From positions 1 to 9,846 of the forward strand of contig CAZKEL010000071.1 of the NCBI GenBank assembly GCA_964551815.1: a stretch of 9,846 bases of DNA, in the 5' to 3' direction. Origin of the DNA: D37C17 sp964551815. Its GTDB lineage: Bacteria > Fidelibacterota > Marinisomatia > SCGC-AAA003-L08 > D37C17. Below are positions 7,186-9,846 of this stretch, piece by piece. Position numbers and translations under genes: made by a program. Numbering within the stretch: the stretch's first letter is position 1; each line of letters starts with the position of its first letter. The notes under the pieces were generated by a model that saw nothing but the letters and a program-made list of their open reading frames with translations, was not told where the DNA came from and searched no databases.

Positions 7186-8003
7186 TGAAAATTAACATTG
7201 AACATAACAATAAAAAATACAATATTGATTCGCAGAAATTTGTGGATATTTCTATCCCCTATAATTTTAATGGTGAGCAGCCCAATTTCTATGATGTAAA
7301 CAAAGGTGAGCTCTCACCTTTAAAAATGGGAGACCAGTCATGGGCTGTTAAAGATGGTGCTTCTTGTAATGTACCCGAAATTTCAATGAATATTCATTGT
7401 ACTGGCACTCATACTGAATCTGTGGGACATCTCTTAGAAAATACAGGCGATATTGGCAAATTACTCACGCAGCCTTTTTTATCTGCTGTTTTAATTACCG
7501 TTGATCCCGAACCTTTTGGGGATTGTACTGATCGTTATCATTGCAGCGTTAATGATAATGAAAAGGTTATATCCGCAGAGAGATTTTTTATAATGTATAA
7601 AGCATTTTTTGGTTCGGAGCCTGATACATTAATTATTCGTACTAATCCAAACCACCCAAATAAACGTTTTATGAAGTATTCTGCAAATTTACCCCCATTT
7701 TTAACCAATGGAGCCATGTCCATGATTTGTGATACAGAAATCAATCATCTAATTGTGGACTTACCCTCTGTTGACCGTATGTCTGATGACGGAGTGTTGG
7801 GCAACCATCGTATTTTTTGGGGAGATGGTGTAAATCCAAATTCGGAGGTTAATGCTAAATCCAAAAAAACCATTACCGAATTGGCATATATACCGAATTC
7901 AGTAGAAGATGGATTCTATTTTCTCAATATCCAGATTCCTCATTTTGTCTGTGATGCCGCCCCCAGCAGGGTACTCTTATTTTACCCTGCTCCATTAGAA
8001 TAG
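7185..8003 (+). CDS. Cyclase-family kynurenine formamidase (probable)
   Basis: This 272-residue protein belongs to the cyclase family, the metal-dependent hydrolase group that includes bacterial kynurenine formamidase KynB. The metal-binding signature appears as HCTGTHTESVGH (His71, His76, His82). It differs from the classic H-GTH-D-P-H form by an extra residue after the first His and Glu78 in place of Asp. The DISIPYNFNG start, LPSVDRMSDDG and CDAAPSRVLLFYP at the C-terminus also fit. It is longer than typical KynB (about 210), so it represents a divergent branch. Its place at the end of the kynurenine operon, overlapping kmo by one base, argues for hydrolysis of N-formylkynurenine to kynurenine and formate, the step that feeds kmo. 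Another amide or lactone substrate cannot be excluded. Confidence 0.8.
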   Translation: MKINIEHNNKKYNIDSQKFVDISIPYNFNGEQPNFYDVNKGELSPLKMGDQSWAVKDGASCNVPEISMNIHCTGTHTESVGHLLENTGDIGKLLTQPFLSAVLITVDPEPFGDCTDRYHCSVNDNEKVISAERFFIMYKAFFGSEPDTLIIRTNPNHPNKRFMKYSANLPPFLTNGAMSMICDTEINHLIVDLPSVDRMSDDGVLGNHRIFWGDGVNPNSEVNAKSKKTITELAYIPNSVEDGFYFLNIQIPHFVCDAAPSRVLLFYPAPLE

Positions 8004-8029
8004 TAACTCTTTCTTAAAACCCCAATTAT

Positions 8030-8043
8030 GTGATGTGCATCAA
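8030..8043. promoter_or_regulatory. Distal FNR/CRP-family site of RNA copy 1
   Basis: GTGATGTGCATCAA matches the FNR-type pattern TTGAT-N4-ATCAA except for the first base. It is centred at 8036.5, exactly 29 bp upstream of the second site. It lies 26 bases after the formamidase stop. The corresponding site before copy 2 has the same form. Confidence 0.65.
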
Positions 8044-8058
8044 CTGACTGGAAAAAAG

Positions 8059-8072
8059 TTGATCCAAGTCAA
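8059..8072. promoter_or_regulatory. Proximal FNR/CRP-family site of RNA copy 1
   Basis: TTGATCCAAGTCAA fits TTGAT-N4-RTCAA, the form bound by FNR/ANR/DNR-type regulators. Its centre (8065.5) is 29.5 bp before the first base of TAAGTT (8095-8100), a -10-like element conserved in both copies. With a start near 8107 this is the class II activation position, -41.5, where the regulator replaces a -35 element; indeed no good -35 is seen. Confidence 0.75.
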
Positions 8073-8090
8073 AAAATGATATTGGGAGAG

Positions 8091-8204
8091 CCTCTAAGTT
8101 ATAGTTGTAGGGCAAGAGATGTTAACTCATCACCGTCTTACTTCAAATGATCTCCTTAGTGTTTTGAAAGCTCTCTCCGGAGGAGGAGAGAGCTTTCTTA
8201 CTTT
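8091..8204 (+). repeat. 114-bp duplicated unit, copy 1
   Basis: The segment aligns without gaps to 8767-8880, offset 676, with nine differences by eye. The unit spans the -10 region, the RNA body and the terminator hairpin. The upstream binding sites are conserved in form and spacing, but the sequence between and after them is not, so the identity reflects selection or a patchy duplication rather than a simple recent copy. Confidence 0.9.
8095..8100 (+). promoter_or_regulatory. -10 element of RNA copy 1
   Basis: TAAGTT is preserved in both copies at an identical distance from the activator site; it predicts transcription starting near 8107. An alternative TATAGT at 8100-8105 is not conserved in copy 2 (TACAGC), so I prefer TAAGTT. 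Confidence 0.6.
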
Positions 8205-8205
8205 T
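8107..8205 (+). ncRNA. Putative FNR-activated small RNA, copy 1
   Basis: A transcript of about 100 nt is predicted from the -10 element to the terminator. The 5' half can form a stem between AAGAGAT (8114-8120) and ATCTCCTT (8150-8157, one bulged C), or alternatively GATG/CATC (8118-8121, 8128-8131). The 3' half is the 13-bp terminator hairpin. Both single-stranded candidates TCTCCTT and CTCTCTCC are complementary to Shine-Dalgarno-like sequence, as in many repressing small RNAs. An open frame from ATG 8119 runs past the terminator without a stop, so a leader peptide is unlikely. It could act as a free RNA or as the 5' leader of the MAPEG gene. I recognise no known RNA family; the call rests on duplication, pairing-preserving changes and promoter layout. 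Confidence 0.7.
8166..8205 (+). terminator. Terminator hairpin of RNA copy 1
   Basis: GAAAGCTCTCTCC (8166-8178) pairs perfectly over 13 bp with 8185-8197, leaving the hexaloop GGAGGA (8179-8184), and is followed by TTACTTTT. The U tract is interrupted, so some read-through into the MAPEG gene is plausible. Confidence 0.8.
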
Positions 8206-8244
8206 AGGCACATTTTATTACCGAACTCCGGACAAAAGCCTGTA

Positions 8245-8275
8245 ATTTCTCTCCAAGAATTAAACGGAGAGAAAT
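8245..8275 (+). promoter_or_regulatory. Hairpin sequestering the MAPEG Shine-Dalgarno
   Basis: ATTTCTCTCC (8245-8254) and GGAGAGAAAT (8266-8275) form a perfect 10-bp stem with an 11-base loop. The 3' arm contains GGAG (8266-8269), the only good Shine-Dalgarno for ATG 8279, so folding should block initiation. The arms share 7-base complementarity with both arms of the upstream terminator: TCTCTCC (8248-8254) with GGAGAGA (8185-8191), and GGAGAGA (8266-8272) with TCTCTCC (8172-8178). Confidence 0.65.
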
Positions 8276-8278
8276 CTG

Positions 8279-8683
8279 ATGAATATTTTTTACCCCCTTT
8301 TTACTATGGTTTTTCTAACTTTGCTGGTAGCATTGAGATTGGTGTACTTCAATACAACAGCAGTATTGGGAGGAAGGGTTCATATTAAACATTATCGGTT
8401 ATTTGATGATAAGATTCCTAAGGAAAATCAAGCTGTTTCTCAGCATTATAAAAATATGTTTGAGATGCCCTTGCTCTTTTATCTGCTAATAGTATTACTG
8501 TTAGTAACAGATTCAGTTACCAATTTAGATATTCAACTGGCCTGGGGATTTGTATTTTTTAGAATTTTACATTCATTTGTCAGGATTCCCAATCGAAATG
8601 TACATCCCCGCTTTACTTTTTTTGTAGGAAGCTATCTCATGCTTGTAGCAGGATGGATCAATTTTGCTGTGAGAATGATGTGA
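8279..8683 (+). CDS. MAPEG-family integral membrane protein
   Basis: This 134-residue protein has four predicted membrane helices (about 4-24, 62-78, 84-104, 112-131). The MAPEG pattern shows as HYKNMFEMPLLFY (56-68) and FRILHSFVRIPNRNVHPRF (94-112). Members include glutathione-dependent transferases of eicosanoid metabolism and many bacterial proteins of unknown substrate; catalysis cannot be assigned here. ATG 8279 is supported by GGAGAG nine bases upstream, which lies inside a hairpin. An overlapping longer frame from 8119 is rejected. The gene lies between the two small-RNA copies and could be expressed by read-through from the FNR-type promoter of copy 1, as no separate promoter is evident. 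Confidence 0.88.
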   Translation: MNIFYPLFTMVFLTLLVALRLVYFNTTAVLGGRVHIKHYRLFDDKIPKENQAVSQHYKNMFEMPLLFYLLIVLLLVTDSVTNLDIQLAWGFVFFRILHSFVRIPNRNVHPRFTFFVGSYLMLVAGWINFAVRMM

Positions 8684-8705
8684 TTCAAGCATTTTGGCAA
8701 AGAAT

Positions 8706-8719
8706 GTGATGCAGATCAA
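8706..8719. promoter_or_regulatory. Distal FNR/CRP-family site of RNA copy 2
   Basis: GTGATGCAGATCAA, centre 8712.5, has the same mismatch at the first base as the distal site of copy 1 and lies 29 bp from the proximal site. It begins 23 bases after the MAPEG stop. Confidence 0.7.
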
Positions 8720-8734
8720 TTAGGGGTAGAGAAT

Positions 8735-8748
8735 TTGATGCAGATCAA
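8735..8748. promoter_or_regulatory. Proximal FNR/CRP-family site of RNA copy 2
   Basis: TTGATGCAGATCAA is a perfect match to the FNR consensus TTGAT-N4-ATCAA. Its centre (8741.5) is again 29.5 bp before TAAGTT (8771-8776), giving -41.5 relative to a start near 8783. Confidence 0.82.
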
Positions 8749-8770
8749 TTTTTGATTAACTAGACCCCTC

Positions 8771-8776
8771 TAAGTT
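8771..8776 (+). promoter_or_regulatory. -10 element of RNA copy 2
   Basis: TAAGTT has the same sequence and spacing to the activator site as in copy 1; it predicts a start near 8783. Confidence 0.6.
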
Positions 8777-8782
8777 ACAGCT

Positions 8783-8880
8783 GTAGGGCAAGAGATGTTA
8801 ACGCATCACCGTCTTACTTCGATTGATCTCCTTAGTGTTTTGAAGGCTCTCTCCGGAGGAGGGGAGAGCCTTTTTACTTT
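8783..8880 (+). ncRNA. Putative FNR-activated small RNA, copy 2
   Basis: This is the second copy of the predicted RNA. The AAGAGAT/ATCTCCTT stem and the GATG/CATC alternative are both retained; the three differences in this part fall in loop positions. No gene follows on the same strand, since the next gene is convergent. This copy therefore cannot be a leader and supports a free, trans-acting small RNA. Its open frame from ATG 8795 also lacks a stop before the terminator. Confidence 0.72.
8842..8880 (+). terminator. Terminator hairpin of RNA copy 2
   Basis: The stem 8842-8854 pairs with 8861-8873 around the same GGAGGA loop. Compared with copy 1, one A-U pair became G-C by changes on both sides, one U-A became U-G and one G-C became G-U, so every change keeps pairing. 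The tail is TTACTTT. It ends seven bases before the stop of the convergent lipoprotein gene. Confidence 0.85.
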
Positions 8881-8886
8881 CCCCAA

Positions 8887-9321
8887 TTATTTTTTTGAAA
8901 ATATATACCGGTAACAAACGGATATAGGTGTATCAATTCCATCTACGGTAACATTATCAACTCCCAATTCCCAGGAAAACTGAGAATGATTTTCGGTGAG
9001 GGTATGGGGAATGGGAAAACAAGCAGGGGTTAAGATATTATCAACGATAAGATAGTCACAGCTTTCGTTTAATTCTACCATACCATTTGCGATTTGTACA
9101 ATAGTTACTGAATTATTCTCAAAGGAATAACTGTAGTCTAATTGAGTGAGGGTAAGGGCAGCTACTGCAGAGTCAATAATGGATTCACCACTACAATCCG
9201 CTGTGGTGTACATTTGGTAATCTGTCAGGCTATAATTACCAGAAAGGGTAGTATTTAGGGAGGAGGTGAGGGTTTCATCACATCCTAAAATAATTAGCAT
9301 ACTTAGAATAAGCTTCTTCAT
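8887..9321 (-). CDS. Small secreted lipoprotein, function unknown
   Basis: This 144-residue protein starts with a short lipoprotein signal peptide: MKKLILSMLIILGC, with a lipobox ending at Cys14, the expected lipidated residue. Asp15 follows; in E. coli Asp at this position favours inner-membrane retention, but that rule may not hold here. The mature part begins with a low-complexity Thr/Ser stretch and then SGNYSLTDYQMYTTADCSG, reminiscent of the first strand of small lipocalin-like domains. Cys43, 88, 101 and 136 could form two disulfides, fitting export. Start ATG (9319-9321) is preceded by AAGGA five bases upstream on the minus strand. I do not recognise a specific family. It is convergent with small RNA copy 2 and appears monocistronic. 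Confidence 0.75.
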   Translation of the reverse strand: MKKLILSMLIILGCDETLTSSLNTTLSGNYSLTDYQMYTTADCSGESIIDSAVAALTLTQLDYSYSFENNSVTIVQIANGMVELNESCDYLIVDNILTPACFPIPHTLTENHSQFSWELGVDNVTVDGIDTPISVCYRYIFSKK

Positions 9322-9846
9322 TTAAGTCCTTAATTGTGTAGAGTAATTTACTAATAATCTCCATGATTACAAGGTCCCGTATGCTTATGAGGTTTAGCAT
9401 CTTGTAACTGGTGACAGGTACTGAAATTAATATTTATCCACAGCAAACAATGGTATGAGATATATAAAAAGAGCAGGAGATAGAAAGTCATTTCGGTTTT
9501 TTTCATTTTCGGATGCATAAGATATTGATGAAAATTTAATTAATAGGATTTGTTCCGGACATATTTTAAGTAGATGGTAAAAATCAAAAAACCCTCCAAT
9601 TAAGGATATGGAAACTATATTAATTTACAATACTAACTCTAATACTGGTCCAGTTTGTGGGGGCAGGGCAGGCTCGGTTTTTCTCTTATGAACCTTATAT
9701 CCAAGCAAATTACCTTTATGCTCATAATAGGGGAATACGAGGTTATCTCTATCATCCAAACCGACTTCGAGTTTATCTAATCTCTTTTCTTTCTGATCTT
9801 GCAACAAAAAAACGGACACATATAGAAGTCATGCTGCTTGTTTGAA
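9322..9846. other. Region without a convincing gene
   Basis: The first tens of bases form the lipoprotein leader on the minus strand. The rest is AT-rich with short frames only. A minus-strand frame of 64 codons (9625-9819, GTG start) and an overlapping plus-strand frame running off the edge cannot both be coding; neither has a good Shine-Dalgarno. The minus frame contains NLVFPYYEHKGNLLGYKV, faintly like the Toprim-side segment of phage or DnaG-type primases, so a decayed fragment is possible. Confidence 0.5.
9367..9407. repeat. Inverted repeat with a two-part stem
   Basis: TTACAAG (9367-9373) pairs with CTTGTAA (9401-9407), and inside it ATGCT (9381-9385) pairs with AGCAT (9396-9400). The inner and outer stems are stacked on the 3' side and separated by a seven-base bulge on the 5' side. 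There is no U tract on either strand. It lies about 45 bp upstream of the lipoprotein gene; its function is unknown. Confidence 0.4.

Larger units (their letters stand above)
8767..8880 (+). repeat. 114-bp duplicated unit, copy 2
   Basis: Gap-free partner of 8091-8204. Differences lie at two positions just after the -10 element, three in the 5' half of the RNA and four in the terminator stem. Confidence 0.9.

Noticed and set aside
8119..8388. 89-codon frame through RNA copy 1 (and its 39-codon partner, 8795-8914, through copy 2) as a peptide gene
   Set aside because: Both have AGGG six bases upstream of ATG and several third-position differences, so this was considered seriously. However, neither reaches a stop before the terminator hairpin, copy 1 overlaps the MAPEG start in another frame, and the stem differences are explained by RNA pairing.
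8020..8890. CCCCAATTAT at 8020-8029 and 8881-8890 as direct repeats bounding a mobile unit around both RNA copies
   Set aside because: Ten AT-rich bases at two places, with no inverted ends or transposase, is weak evidence, although the symmetry is notable.
9434..9442. Perfect DnaA box TTATCCACA, possible replication origin
   Set aside because: I see only one such box in the area and no dnaA/dnaN genes or box cluster; a single 9-mer is expected by chance fairly often.
1..9846. CRISPR array, tRNA or rRNA genes
   Set aside because: No regularly spaced repeats and no tRNA- or rRNA-like segments were seen on either strand.

Overview
This is an AT-rich bacterial chromosome segment. Most of it is one plus-strand operon for aerobic tryptophan (kynurenine) breakdown. 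The organism cannot be fixed from the sequence alone. The AT-rich coding style, tightly overlapping genes, a four-helix-bundle (23S rRNA intervening-sequence type) gene and a small Cys-rich lipoprotein would suit a free-living member of the Neomarinimicrobiota, Bacteroidota or a related group; this is a low-confidence inference.

Region 1 (1-2596) is a remodelled gene junction. The 3' end of a 2-aminomuconate-semialdehyde-type aldehyde dehydrogenase should be followed by a RidA-family 2-aminomuconate deaminase. Two unrelated nuclease genes lie between them instead: a GIY-YIG/DUF4357 gene with a +1 frameshift near its start, and a DUF1016/PDDEXK gene. Between the two nucleases lie a 72-bp broken copy of the deaminase start and, just after it, what looks like a relic of the dehydrogenase end. 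Each nuclease is thus bordered by the same operon-junction sequences.

Region 2 (2597-3101) holds a third accessory gene, a four-helix-bundle protein. It is bracketed by polypurine/polypyrimidine inverted repeats and sits directly before the ribosome-binding site of the next pathway gene.

Region 3 (3102-8003) is an unbroken, overlapping set of 3-hydroxyanthranilate dioxygenase, ACMS decarboxylase, kynureninase, kynurenine 3-monooxygenase and a cyclase-family kynurenine formamidase. With the dehydrogenase and deaminase it covers formylkynurenine to the 2-aminomuconate/4-oxalocrotonate level. Tryptophan 2,3-dioxygenase and the operon promoter are not in the window.

Region 4 (8004-8886) is the most unusual part. 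A 114-bp sequence occurs twice (8091-8204 and 8767-8880) with no gaps and nine differences, flanking a MAPEG-family membrane protein gene. Each copy ends in a strong hairpin whose four differing stem bases all keep pairing, including one fully compensatory A-U to G-C change. Each copy is preceded by two FNR/CRP-family palindromes with the same 29-bp centre-to-centre spacing and the same distance to a conserved -10-like element, placing the nearer site at -41.5. I read this as a duplicated small RNA activated by an FNR-type regulator, next to a pathway that consumes O2. The MAPEG gene has its Shine-Dalgarno sequence in a perfect 10-bp hairpin that could exchange partners with the upstream RNA.

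Region 5 (8887-9846) has a minus-strand lipoprotein gene, then about 500 bp with no convincing gene.
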